A DNA stretch of 64,000 nt from Atopobium deltae (lineage in GTDB: Bacteria; Actinomycetota; Coriobacteriia; Coriobacteriales; Atopobiaceae). The stretch covers positions 1 through 64,000 of the forward strand of contig NZ_KQ959492.1 of the NCBI RefSeq assembly GCF_001552785.1, read 5' to 3'. The notes below the pieces were generated by a model. It was not told where the DNA came from. It made no database searches and saw nothing but the letters and a program-made list of their open reading frames with translations. Positions 34,882 to 43,613 of this stretch are shown one piece after another; position 1 is the first letter of the stretch; every line of letters starts with the position of its first letter. A program made the position numbers and the translations under genes.

Positions 34882-37533
34882 CTACTTCGTGAGCATGTCG
34901 CGAGCAAGCGCCAAAGCGTCATCAATGCCCGCCACATTTTTGCCGCCAGCTTGCGCCATGTTTGGCCTGCCGCCACCGCGGCCGTCGACCTTCTGCGCCA
35001 CAGCGCGCACGATATCCCCTGCTGCAAAACCTGCTTTGACGCAGTCGTCCGTTGCAGCAGCCAAAAGAGCAACCGTGCCCTCGGGCGTCGCAGAAGCAAG
35101 TACGCAAGCGATAGGTGCTTGACCAGCAGAATTGCGAATGCCATCCCAGACGTTACGCAGCTCTTTAGCGGAAATACCCTCGAGCTTCGCAACCGCACAG
35201 CGATAAGCACCCGTGTCGATTGCCTGCGATAAGACCGTGCCTACCACATCGGAGGCAGCTCCACTCATCAGCGCCCCAATACGCTGATGCGCGCTATGTA
35301 CTTCCTGCTGCAGCATCGCGATGCGTGTGGTGATCTCGGAAGGCTGACACTTCAGAGCTGCGGCGATTTCACCAAGCTCCTCGAGTCGCTCGTCCACGTA
35401 CTCGACGGCACCTGCCGAGGTCACCGCCTCAATACGACGAGTATTCGAGCCGATCGACGACTCGGAAATAATCTTGAAGAGGCCAATCTCGGAGGTGTTG
35501 CGCACATGCGTGCCACCGCAGAGTTCGCGCGAGAAGGGCACGTCAGCCTCGTCGGTCGAGACCACGCGCACGACATCCTCGTACTTCTCGCCAAATAGCG
35601 CAATCGCGCCTGTATTTTTGGCCTCGTTGTAGCTCATGATCTTGGTAACAACCTTGTGAGCTGCGATAATTTCGGCGTTGACCATGCCCTCAATGCGGGC
35701 AATCTGATCGGGCGTCAACGCCTCAAAGTGAGTAAAGTCAAAGCGCAAACGATCAGGAGCGACAAGCGAACCCGCCTGGCTTACGTGATCGCCCAACACC
35801 TTAATAAGCGTTGCGTCGAGCAGATGCGTCGCGGTGTGATTGCGGCGGATAAGTTCACGGCGACCCAGATCAATACGTGCTTCTACCTGTGTTCCTACGC
35901 CAACGGTACCCTCGCGCACCACACCAATATGGGCGATAAGACCGTCGCCTCTATTCTTGGTATCGATGACATCCATGCAAAATGCGGGGCCCACAATTTT
36001 GCCCGTGTCGCCAATCTGACCGCCCTTCTCGGCATAAAACGGCGTTCTGTCAAGCACCAGCTCGAGCTCGGTACCTGCGCCAGCAGAATCAATGCGCTCG
36101 CCATTGACGACCAACGCCATGACGTGTGCATCGTTGATGACATTGTGCTCGTAGCCCTCAAAGACACAACGCTCGAGCTCGTCGGATAGTGCAACCCAAA
36201 TGTTGTTGGCTTTGCCCCAAGCATCGTGATGTGCCGTCTTGCGAGCGAGCTCGCGTTGCTCTTCCATCTTTTGCTTAAAGGTATCCATGTCGACCTCGTG
36301 ACCCGCTTCCAGAGCAATTTCGCAGGTCAGGTCAATGGGGAACCCGTAGGTGTCATGTAATTTAAAGGCAACGTCACCAGGAAGGGTTTGCTTGACGCTG
36401 AGTTTAGCGAGCTCGGCTTGGAGGTTCTTCTCGCCCGCATCGAGCGTGGCCGAGAAACGCTGCTCTTCGGCGGTGATAATACCGTCGATAAGTGCTTGGT
36501 TGTCAACAAGTGCGGTGTACACATCGCCCAGTAGACGCTTGACCTCGTGGAAGTAGGTCGTCAAAAATTTGTCGGTGATGCCCAACAAACGGCCGTGATA
36601 CACGGCGCGACGAAGCAGGCGGCGCAATACATAGCCTCGTCCTTCGTTGGAGGGCAAAATGCCGTCGCCGATCATGAAGGAAACGGCGCGGGAGTGGTCC
36701 GCCAAAATGCGCAGGCTCTTATCAACAGCAGGATCCTGCTGGTAGACCACGCAAGCGAGCTTTTCGCCTACACCAATGAGACTACGTAGAACGTCGCCCT
36801 CGTAGTTCGATCCTTTGTGCTGCATGATAGCCGCAATACGCTCCAGACCCATGCCCGTATCGATGTTGCGATGCGGCAAGTCGGGCATCGAGCCGTCCTC
36901 CTGGCGATCGTACTGCGTAAAGACGAGGTTCCAGAACTCAAGATAGCGGTCGCCATCATCGCCGGGCTTCTCGCCATCAAACTCGGGACCCTGGTCAAAG
37001 TAGATCTCGGAGCACGGACCGCAGGGGCCAGTGGGGCCAGCTGCCCAGAAGTTGTCCTCTTCCCCGAGGCGCGAGATGTGGTCGTAGGCAATGCCCTGGT
37101 CATGCCACAGCTCAATGGCCTCGTCGTCATCCTCATAGACCGTCATGTAGAGGCGGTCCTTGGGAAGACCCAGGTATTGTGGGCTGGTGATAAATTCGTA
37201 GGCCCAAGCAATTGCGTCTCCTTTGGTGTAGCCACCGAAGGAGAAGTTGCCGAGCATCTCGAAGAAGGAAAGGTGACGCGCATCGCCAATATTCTCGATA
37301 TCGTTGGTACGCAGGCACTTTTGACAAGAGGTCGCGCCGATTTCGCGCATTGTCTTGGTGCCCTGGTAATACTCCTTAAACTGGTTCATGCCCGCGTTGG
37401 CAAGGAGCAAAGATGGGTCGTCCGGGATGAGCGATGAGCTTGGATACAGCTTGCAGCCCTTCGATTCAAAAAAACGTAAAAACTGCTCGCGGATCTCGGC
37501 AGTTGTCATTGTTTTATACTCAGACGTTGTCAT
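34882..37533 (-). CDS. alaS: Alanyl-tRNA synthetase
   Basis: 883 residues. Class II aminoacylation core (RFFESKGCKLYPSSSLIP, MGLERIAAIMQ, GRGYVLRRLLRRAV), editing domain with HTATHLL and CGGTHV zinc/active-site motifs, and the C-Ala domain ending GRGGGRPNMAQAGG. The ATG at 37533 follows GAGGAG and overlaps the upstream permease stop by 14 bases, indicating coupling. About eight dispersed-motif copies lie inside the gene. Confidence 0.98.
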   Translation of the reverse strand: MTTSEYKTMTTAEIREQFLRFFESKGCKLYPSSSLIPDDPSLLLANAGMNQFKEYYQGTKTMREIGATSCQKCLRTNDIENIGDARHLSFFEMLGNFSFGGYTKGDAIAWAYEFITSPQYLGLPKDRLYMTVYEDDDEAIELWHDQGIAYDHISRLGEEDNFWAAGPTGPCGPCSEIYFDQGPEFDGEKPGDDGDRYLEFWNLVFTQYDRQEDGSMPDLPHRNIDTGMGLERIAAIMQHKGSNYEGDVLRSLIGVGEKLACVVYQQDPAVDKSLRILADHSRAVSFMIGDGILPSNEGRGYVLRRLLRRAVYHGRLLGITDKFLTTYFHEVKRLLGDVYTALVDNQALIDGIITAEEQRFSATLDAGEKNLQAELAKLSVKQTLPGDVAFKLHDTYGFPIDLTCEIALEAGHEVDMDTFKQKMEEQRELARKTAHHDAWGKANNIWVALSDELERCVFEGYEHNVINDAHVMALVVNGERIDSAGAGTELELVLDRTPFYAEKGGQIGDTGKIVGPAFCMDVIDTKNRGDGLIAHIGVVREGTVGVGTQVEARIDLGRRELIRRNHTATHLLDATLIKVLGDHVSQAGSLVAPDRLRFDFTHFEALTPDQIARIEGMVNAEIIAAHKVVTKIMSYNEAKNTGAIALFGEKYEDVVRVVSTDEADVPFSRELCGGTHVRNTSEIGLFKIISESSIGSNTRRIEAVTSAGAVEYVDERLEELGEIAAALKCQPSEITTRIAMLQQEVHSAHQRIGALMSGAASDVVGTVLSQAIDTGAYRCAVAKLEGISAKELRNVWDGIRNSAGQAPIACVLASATPEGTVALLAAATDDCVKAGFAAGDIVRAVAQKVDGRGGGRPNMAQAGGKNVAGIDDALALARDMLTK

Positions 37534-39076
37534 AGTGCTCCTCAGTGCTTGTATGCTTATCAGTTTCGTTTGTATCGTGTGCAGGACGCTTTACTCGCGT
37601 CACGTGGTGCACGCCCACCTTGAAGAATGGCTCCGTACGCTGCTCATTGTACTTGCGCACAACATCGGCGATCGTCGGAAGCATGTCCTCGGGGGGTGCT
37701 TCGGGGGTAACCTCAAGATTCTCGACTCGTGGAACAAGACGCGAATGCTCGAAGAAATTATCGTCATCCAAGGCATCAAACGATGGCAGAATTGCGCCCG
37801 TTGCATCGTGAAATGGCGTGGACTTAAACAGTGCACCATTATACGAAACTAACTGGCGATGTGTGCGCCGCTCGAAGCCATAAACAAAAATACCTTTAAT
37901 AGCTGCCGATAAGGGTATGGCCAAAATCATACCCAGCACGCCACCCAAAGCATTACCAATCATGATGGCAGTCAGCGACATAATGGGGTGCACCTTGACG
38001 GACGACTGCATGACCAGCGGCGATACCAGGTTGTCAGTAAGATTTTGCGCAACAAATGAGGCCAACAGAGAAAATCCAGCAAGGTGGTAGTTTGTAAAGA
38101 GGGCCAGCAAGGCTGCCAAAGACGCACCAATCCACGGACCAATAACGGGAATGAAGTGCAACACTCCCACCGTGATGCCCATAAGTCCCGCATAGGGGTG
38201 GCCAATAAAGGTGAATCCAAGGTAGCTCAAAAGGCCGCCAAAGAACGCCGTGATGACGATGCCGCGCATGTAGCCGCCCATAGCACGACTCATAACAGCA
38301 AAGAACATCGTCATGCTTTCTTGGTGGCGAGGACCTGCCAAAACAGAGAGCTCGTGCACGATGGTTGGATAGTCTTTGGCAAACCAATACGCAGCAACCA
38401 GACCTAAAAACATGATAAAGATATCGGTCAAGGTTCCCACAATATTCGTGACAATGCCGCCCGACAAACGACCCGCAAGCTCGCTTGCCGAATTCGAAAG
38501 CACGTTCGAAAACGAATTGACGCTCTGTGAAATAATGACTTGCACGTCGGTGCCAGCAATCGTTTGATGCTGGTTCATAAAGGAGTGAAACATCCCCTGC
38601 AAGGTGTACAAATAGCGCGGCATCGCACGCAGCAGGTTGAGAATTTCTTCTATAAATGGTGGCAACAGCAGCGTAAGGACAAATATGATCACTCCGAGCA
38701 CTAAACCAAGCGACACAAAGGCTGCTAGACCGCGCGGAACCTTATGGTCTTCGAGCCAGTTCGTAACAGGGCTGCAGATAAAACCAATGATGCCGCCCCA
38801 CAACAAGAGCTGCACGGCAGGCCAAAGCTTACTGAGTATCATGAAAGCCACAAACAAAAGCACGAGTGCGCCAATGATCGTCCAAATTCGTATACCCACG
38901 CGCTGGACACGCAGGTGACGATTCGCCTGTGCAGCGGCGCTATCGCTGCTTGGGCTAGCGTTGTTTGCGCTTGCGGGTGTGGCGTTGGCGCCGTTTTGAC
39001 TCGCGGCGCTTGCGTTTTGGCTCGCGGCGTTTGAACTCTTCACCCGCGCGTCTGTGCTCTTGGTTGTTGTGCTCAC
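37520..39076 (-). CDS. AI-2E/PerM-family membrane protein
   Basis: 518 residues, GTG start after AAGGGTG. Ser/Ala/Asn-rich N-terminus (1-50), then about eight membrane helices with family motifs (PFIEEILNLL, GYMRGIVITAFFGGLLSYLGF, GVLHFIPVIGPWIGA, LTDNLVSPLVMQ), and a roughly 110-residue cytoplasmic tail. The family includes the AI-2 exporter TqsA and Na+/H+ antiporter-like members, so the substrate is unknown. It sits after the sigma-factor gene and upstream of alaS. Confidence 0.85.
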   Translation of the reverse strand: MSTTTKSTDARVKSSNAASQNASAASQNGANATPASANNASPSSDSAAAQANRHLRVQRVGIRIWTIIGALVLLFVAFMILSKLWPAVQLLLWGGIIGFICSPVTNWLEDHKVPRGLAAFVSLGLVLGVIIFVLTLLLPPFIEEILNLLRAMPRYLYTLQGMFHSFMNQHQTIAGTDVQVIISQSVNSFSNVLSNSASELAGRLSGGIVTNIVGTLTDIFIMFLGLVAAYWFAKDYPTIVHELSVLAGPRHQESMTMFFAVMSRAMGGYMRGIVITAFFGGLLSYLGFTFIGHPYAGLMGITVGVLHFIPVIGPWIGASLAALLALFTNYHLAGFSLLASFVAQNLTDNLVSPLVMQSSVKVHPIMSLTAIMIGNALGGVLGMILAIPLSAAIKGIFVYGFERRTHRQLVSYNGALFKSTPFHDATGAILPSFDALDDDNFFEHSRLVPRVENLEVTPEAPPEDMLPTIADVVRKYNEQRTEPFFKVGVHHVTRVKRPAHDTNETDKHTSTEEHYDNV

Positions 39077-39176
39077 CAGTCACCCTTCTTTTTTCGTTCT
39101 GGTTCGTGTGTTGCTTGTGGCTTGCTCTTCTCGTCAGGTCGGTCTTCTCGGTAGCGGAAGCGTCGCCAGGCGAAAC

Positions 39177-39977
39177 CTAAATGTGTGGCTCGATCTTCTC
39201 CTGAATTTTTTTGAGTGTACGACGAAGCAGACGAGACACCTGTACCTGCGAAATGCCAAGTTTATCAGCAATTTCTGCTTGCGTGAGGCCATCAACAAAA
39301 CGCATACGAATCACTTCCTGCTCACGCGGAGAAAAATCGCGGATCGTTTGCTCGATGACCATGCGGTCGTCCGCCATCGCAAGCGCAGTGTCCTCGCTGG
39401 CGTACTTATCGATCACCGAAGGCGCTTCGTCGTCATCCAAGGAGGTCGTCTCCAGAGGAATAGCACTGTAGGCGCTGCTGGATTCCATAGCTTCCAGCAC
39501 TTCGTCGACGGACGTATCCAAGTACTCGGCGATTTCCTCAACCGACGGGCTTCTCTGCAAGCTTTTGGTTAAGGCCTCCGTAGCCTGGCTGACCTTAGCC
39601 GAAAGCTCCTGCAAGCGGCGCGGCACACGCACTGACCAGCCCTTATCACGAAAGTGACGCTTGATTTCTCCCATGACGGTGGGGGTTGCGAAAGTCGTAA
39701 ATTCTAGTCCACGCGAAAGGTCAAAGCGGTCGATGGCCTTAATAAGACCAACGGTGCCCACTTGGATTAGGTCGTCGAGGGGTTCTCCGCGGTTCTTAAA
39801 CTTGGCAGCCAAAAAGCGCACCAAGTTAAGGTGATTCACAATGAGCTGCTCGCGGGCGTCTTCATCGTTGTGATGCTTATAGCGCACAAAAAGCTCGTGG
39901 GTGCGTTGCTTATCCCATGCGAGCTTGTGCGACGAGCGCCGTGTTGACGAGCGTCTTGTACTAGTTGGCATTGGCAC
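39177..39977 (-). CDS. Sigma-B/F/G-type RNA polymerase sigma factor
   Basis: 266 residues. Region 2 (HLNLVRFLAAKFKNRGEPLD, then DLIQVGTVGLIKAIDRFD), region 3 (RVPRRLQELSAKVSQATEAL) and region 4 with a helix-turn-helix (LTQAEIADKLGISQVQVSRL). This is the stress/sporulation class of sigma-70. Its start overlaps the anti-sigma-like gene by 17 bases, the arrangement of rsbW-sigB operons. It probably controls stress genes, perhaps including the DUF948 gene of its own operon. Confidence 0.92.
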   Translation of the reverse strand: MPMPTSTRRSSTRRSSHKLAWDKQRTHELFVRYKHHNDEDAREQLIVNHLNLVRFLAAKFKNRGEPLDDLIQVGTVGLIKAIDRFDLSRGLEFTTFATPTVMGEIKRHFRDKGWSVRVPRRLQELSAKVSQATEALTKSLQRSPSVEEIAEYLDTSVDEVLEAMESSSAYSAIPLETTSLDDDEAPSVIDKYASEDTALAMADDRMVIEQTIRDFSPREQEVIRMRFVDGLTQAEIADKLGISQVQVSRLLRRTLKKIQEKIEPHI

Positions 39978-40341
39978 CGCCTACACAGCTCGAGCACTTC
40001 ATAAGGTGCAGCTGCTTATGATCTTCGTCAATAGCGTATTCATCACAGATGGCCGATAAGAGCAGGTCAGCGTACTGCAGCGCATCATCGTCGGCGTGAT
40101 GTACGTCGCCCAACGAAAAATCGATGCTCACAGATTGTGGCGCGAGCGTAAAGGTAATTTCACACAACGAAGCACCTGTGGCGCAGGCGTAGACAAAGCC
40201 CTCTTCTGCGGCCATGCGCAAATCTTCGACATCGTCCACGTCCATGTTGATAACAACGGCCAAATTTGCAGCTGTCATACGAACGCAGCGCGCAAAACGC
40301 GATTGCGCAGGCACGCTTAAGCTAACAACATTACAACTCAT
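39961..40341 (-). CDS. RsbW/SpoIIAB-like anti-sigma factor, degenerate ATPase
   Basis: 126 residues. Placement before the sigma gene and the N-box-like segment VEDLRMAAEEGFVYAC match GHKL-fold anti-sigma factors. The Mg-binding Asn of the N-box is replaced (Tyr in the aligned position) and no DxGxG box is visible, so kinase activity is doubtful. It may still hold the sigma factor without phosphorylating an anti-anti-sigma. AAAGGAG precedes the ATG. The C-terminus has a KCSSC pair that might bind metal or sense redox. Confidence 0.7.
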   Translation of the reverse strand: MSCNVVSLSVPAQSRFARCVRMTAANLAVVINMDVDDVEDLRMAAEEGFVYACATGASLCEITFTLAPQSVSIDFSLGDVHHADDDALQYADLLLSAICDEYAIDEDHKQLHLMKCSSCVGGANAN

Positions 40342-41071
40342 GGTTCTCCTTTATATTGGCTTGATTCGCCGTTGCCGAGTCCTCCGCTGTCGTATCTATC
40401 GTTGCCGAGAAGTTCGCGCGCGGGGTGCTCGCGCCTACAGTGCTCTCGGTGCTCGGGTAGGTGAAGTAATGCGATTTCTCGGTTTGAGGAGGCGTGGCGG
40501 GGGTCGGTGTCGCTGCGGCGCCAGGTGCAGCGGATGCGGCTGGCGTCGTCTCGTTGGTCTTCTCGGCAGGCGTAGCGGAAGCAGCACCTGTCGGCGTTAC
40601 ACCCGACGTTGCCTGCAGCACATGATCAAAACCTTGTTTTGCCGAGTCGAAGCCCTGCTTAGCCGAGCTGCTAATCTTTTCGAACAGACCCGAAACACCC
40701 GAAGCGGCGCGGGCACCTAGTTTGTTGACCGTGCCAGAAAGCTGGGCGCCCGTCGAGGTCACCGTCGAGACGTCCTCCAGGATTTCGTCCGCTCGAACCA
40801 AGGTAACCGTCAATGCATCGACCGCTGTCGAGGTCTTATCGAGCAGCGGCTCGAGCTGCTTCGAAGCCTGCTGGAGCTCATCGACCACCCCGTCTAGCTT
40901 TTGCACAACGGGTTTGACCTCCTCGGCTGTCTCGGTCACGGCTACAGAAATATCCCGCAGCGATTTGCGAGAAGAGCGCATCGTGAAGGCCAGCTCAATG
41001 ACGGCCCAGATGCCAGCAACGATCAGTACGATTAATGCAATTTCGAGTGGTGACATTTCAAGTGGTGACAT
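40331..41071 (-). CDS. DUF948-family membrane protein
   Basis: 246 residues. One N-terminal membrane helix (about 8-28, IALIVLIVAGIWAVIELAF), then a DUF948 coiled region (TAEEVKPVVQKLDGVVDELQ, LDKTSTAVDALTVTL). The last 100 residues are Ala/Thr/Pro/Ser-rich. DUF948 proteins (B. subtilis YtxG-like) are general-stress genes, which suits an operon with a sigma-B-like factor. MSPLE is duplicated at the very start. It overlaps the anti-sigma-like gene by 11 bases. Confidence 0.85.
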   Translation of the reverse strand: MSPLEMSPLEIALIVLIVAGIWAVIELAFTMRSSRKSLRDISVAVTETAEEVKPVVQKLDGVVDELQQASKQLEPLLDKTSTAVDALTVTLVRADEILEDVSTVTSTGAQLSGTVNKLGARAASGVSGLFEKISSSAKQGFDSAKQGFDHVLQATSGVTPTGAASATPAEKTNETTPAASAAPGAAATPTPATPPQTEKSHYFTYPSTESTVGASTPRANFSATIDTTAEDSATANQANIKENHEL

Positions 41072-41140
41072 ATGGTCAACCTTTCACTAACGAATCTCAT
41101 TGCTAGTCATTGTACCCACAACGCCCGCCTTACGCACAGC

Positions 41141-42571
41141 TCATCGAGCCTCAGTATCGGAGTTGACATGAGCGCCTGGACCGGCACCAAAATCAGGCGC
41201 GCGGTGATAACGCTGCGCTTCTTGCTGCCTGAGCGCTTCCCATCCACGAGGCGAGGACTCGAAGAAAGCCCCTAGCTTGAGCCCATCGGGCAAATACTGT
41301 TGCCAAACCCATCCGTCAGGATAATCGTGCGGATATTTGTAAGGTCCATAGCTGTCTGACCCAGGGCGATGACGATCTCGCAAATGCGCAGGAACTTCTC
41401 GCAAGGGTCCGTGCCGAACCTCGTTGAGCGCCGCATCAATGCCCGCCTCGGCGGCGTGCGACTTGGGGGCAAGCGCGTTATATAATGCCGCCTGTGCCAA
41501 ATTAATGCGACACTCGGGATAGCCAATGACCTCGGCTGCTTTGAACGCCGCATGGGCCACAAGCAGCGCTCTTGGATCGGCGTTGCCAATATCTTCCGAA
41601 GCGGCAATCATAATGCGACGAGCAATAAATTTGGGGTCTTCACCTGCATCGATCATGCGCGCGAGCCAGTACAGGGTTGCATCGGGATCGCTGCCGCGCA
41701 TGGACTTGATGAACGCCGAAATGCAGTCATAATGCATGTCCCCCGCTTTATCGTAGGAAAGCTGCGTATGAGGGCTTGCGTCCTGCACATGCTCGGTGGT
41801 GATATGGCACACAGTGGCTTGCGCGTTGGCGAGAAGATCGCTGGGGTTGTCATCGGAGTTGTCGCCGGGCTTCTCGGCAGCATCAGCTGCGCTTGGCTGT
41901 GCCAGCTGGCTAGCCAACTCAAGCGTCGTTAACGCAAAACGCGCGTCGCCAGCAGCAATGCGGATCAAGGTCTGCCGTGCCTCGTCATCAAGCGCAAAAC
42001 GTCCCGCAAGACCATTCTTATCGGCAAGGGCGCGATCAAGAAGCGCGGCGATGGCCTCGTCGGGAAGCGGCGTAAACTCAACCACTCGCGAGCGGGAAAG
42101 CAGCGCCTGATTTACCTCGAAGTACGGGTTTTCGGTCGTGGCACCGATGAGTACCACGATGCGATTCTCGACAGCTGCCAGCAGCGCGTCCTGCTGAGAG
42201 CGACTAAAGCGGTGAATTTCGTCAATGAATAAAATGGTTCGCTTGCCATACGAATAGAGCCGCGATTGCGCCTGCTCGATTTCTTGGCGGATATCCTTTA
42301 CCGTGCCCGTAATGGCCGAAAGCTCGACAAACGTTGCCTGCGTGTGCGCCGCAATAATGCGCGCAAGGGTCGTTTTGCCCGTGCCCGCAGGGCCGTACAA
42401 AATGACTGACGATAAGACATCATGCTCGATAGCACGACGCAACCATGAACCGGGTCCTACCGCAGACGTCTGACCAACAAAATCATCAAGCGTCGTTGGA
42501 CGCATACGCACAGCAAGAGGGGCATTTTTTTGCGCGAGTGCACGGTGTGCATTCGAAAATAAAGTATCCAT
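41141..42571 (-). CDS. rarA: Replication-associated recombination ATPase RarA/MgsA
   Basis: About 476 residues from the ATG at 42569-42571. AAA+ clamp-loader-like ATPase: Walker A GPAGTGKTTLARI, Walker B ILFIDEIHRFSRSQQDALL, sensor ATTENPYFEVNQALLSRSRV, and MgsA C-terminal domain (FIKSMRGSDPDATLYWLARM, DIGNADPRAL). Acts at stalled forks. A 30-residue Asp/Asn/Ser insertion precedes the C-terminal domain. No Shine-Dalgarno; the mRNA may have a very short leader. Confidence 0.93.
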   Translation of the reverse strand: MDTLFSNAHRALAQKNAPLAVRMRPTTLDDFVGQTSAVGPGSWLRRAIEHDVLSSVILYGPAGTGKTTLARIIAAHTQATFVELSAITGTVKDIRQEIEQAQSRLYSYGKRTILFIDEIHRFSRSQQDALLAAVENRIVVLIGATTENPYFEVNQALLSRSRVVEFTPLPDEAIAALLDRALADKNGLAGRFALDDEARQTLIRIAAGDARFALTTLELASQLAQPSAADAAEKPGDNSDDNPSDLLANAQATVCHITTEHVQDASPHTQLSYDKAGDMHYDCISAFIKSMRGSDPDATLYWLARMIDAGEDPKFIARRIMIAASEDIGNADPRALLVAHAAFKAAEVIGYPECRINLAQAALYNALAPKSHAAEAGIDAALNEVRHGPLREVPAHLRDRHRPGSDSYGPYKYPHDYPDGWVWQQYLPDGLKLGAFFESSPRGWEALRQQEAQRYHRAPDFGAGPGAHVNSDTEAR

Positions 42572-42590
42572 ATAGCTAGTGTAACGCACC

Positions 42591-42619
42591 AGCATAGCGG
42601 CGGTGGGGAACTGCTGCAA
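42591..42619 (-). promoter_or_regulatory. Candidate rarA promoter
   Basis: Minus-strand -35 TTGCAG (42614-42619), 17 bases, -10 TATGCT (42591-42596). The start point would lie only about 12-15 bases before the rarA ATG, consistent with the missing ribosome-binding site. Confidence 0.5.
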
Positions 42620-42661
42620 GTTTTAACGTTTATCTCAAAAAGGTTAAAAGATGTAGTTTCT

Positions 42662-42691
42662 TTGTTGTGGCGCTCAACCATGTCTTATGCT
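42662..42691 (+). promoter_or_regulatory. Candidate puuD-OPT promoter
   Basis: -35 TTGTTG (42662-42667), 18 bases, -10 TATGCT (42686-42691). It would give a leader of about 110 bases containing one CTTCTCG motif at 42738-42744. Confidence 0.4.
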
Positions 42692-42809
42692 ACTAAGTTA
42701 AACCTTACGGGGTTGCGCGGGCTTGCGACCACACGAACTTCTCGGCCGCGCTAAAGTTCACGCAAGGTTCGCACACTATACATCACTACGCGAAAAGGAG
42801 TCGTTGAGC

Positions 42810-43568
42810 ATGTCATTTACTGCACCGATTATTGGTATTACCTCTCATTGCGAGATAACAGGACAAAACACCATTAATAAGCAGTATGCTCAATATATCG
42901 CCAACGCTGGTGGCATCCCTTTGATTTTCCCCCTGATAGAAACGCTGCACAAAGACGCATCTCTGCTGGATATGCACGTGAATGCCTATCTTGAGCGCAT
43001 TGATGGGTTGTTGCTGACAGGCGGTGGTGACATCGACGCCAACTCTTTTGGTGGAAGTGTTTACGAGTCCTACAGCCATGCTGAGCTGGTCGACACCTGC
43101 CCTGTACGCGATACATTTGAAGGCGCGTTGTGCAAGCGCGCTTACGAGCAGAATCTTCCCATTCTAGGCATTTGCCGCGGCATGCAGCTGCTGAATATCG
43201 CACAAGCAGGGCGCATGGTACGCGATTTGTCCGAGCAGCCAGGACTTTCGGCCAGCGCCAAGCATCACAACGTAGAGCCTTACGATAAGCCCGCTCACCA
43301 CGTCACGCTGGAGGCTTCCAGCAAGCTTGCACAAATCTTTGGTACCACGCAGCTTGCGGTTAACTCTCACCATCATCAGGCGGTAAGTACGCCTGGTTGT
43401 GGCATTCGCTTTGTGGGTTGGGCTGACGATAAGACCCCCGAAGCGCTGGAAGTTGACGATAAACCCTTTGTGATTGGTGTACAATGGCACCCCGAAGTAT
43501 TGGGGACACAGCCACAACTTTTTGAAGCATTTGTTAACGCAGCGCGCGAGCGTAGTCGCCGAACATAG
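42810..43568 (+). CDS. puuD: Class I glutamine amidotransferase-like gamma-glutamyl hydrolase (PuuD type, C26)
   Basis: 252 residues; ATG after AAAAGGAG. C26 peptidase motifs: GLLLTGGGDIDANSFGG, nucleophile Cys in ILGICRGMQLLNIA, NSHHHQAV, and VQWHPE with His-Glu of the triad. The family hydrolyses gamma-glutamyl bonds (gamma-Glu-GABA, gamma-Glu peptides). Placed 45 bases before an oligopeptide transporter, so cleavage of imported gamma-glutamyl peptides is a reasonable guess. Exact substrate unknown. Confidence 0.88.
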   Translation: MSFTAPIIGITSHCEITGQNTINKQYAQYIANAGGIPLIFPLIETLHKDASLLDMHVNAYLERIDGLLLTGGGDIDANSFGGSVYESYSHAELVDTCPVRDTFEGALCKRAYEQNLPILGICRGMQLLNIAQAGRMVRDLSEQPGLSASAKHHNVEPYDKPAHHVTLEASSKLAQIFGTTQLAVNSHHHQAVSTPGCGIRFVGWADDKTPEALEVDDKPFVIGVQWHPEVLGTQPQLFEAFVNAARERSRRT

Positions 43569-43613
43569 CAAAACACGCAAGAGAGGCGTGCAAGGAATTT
43601 TAGGAAGGTAGCC

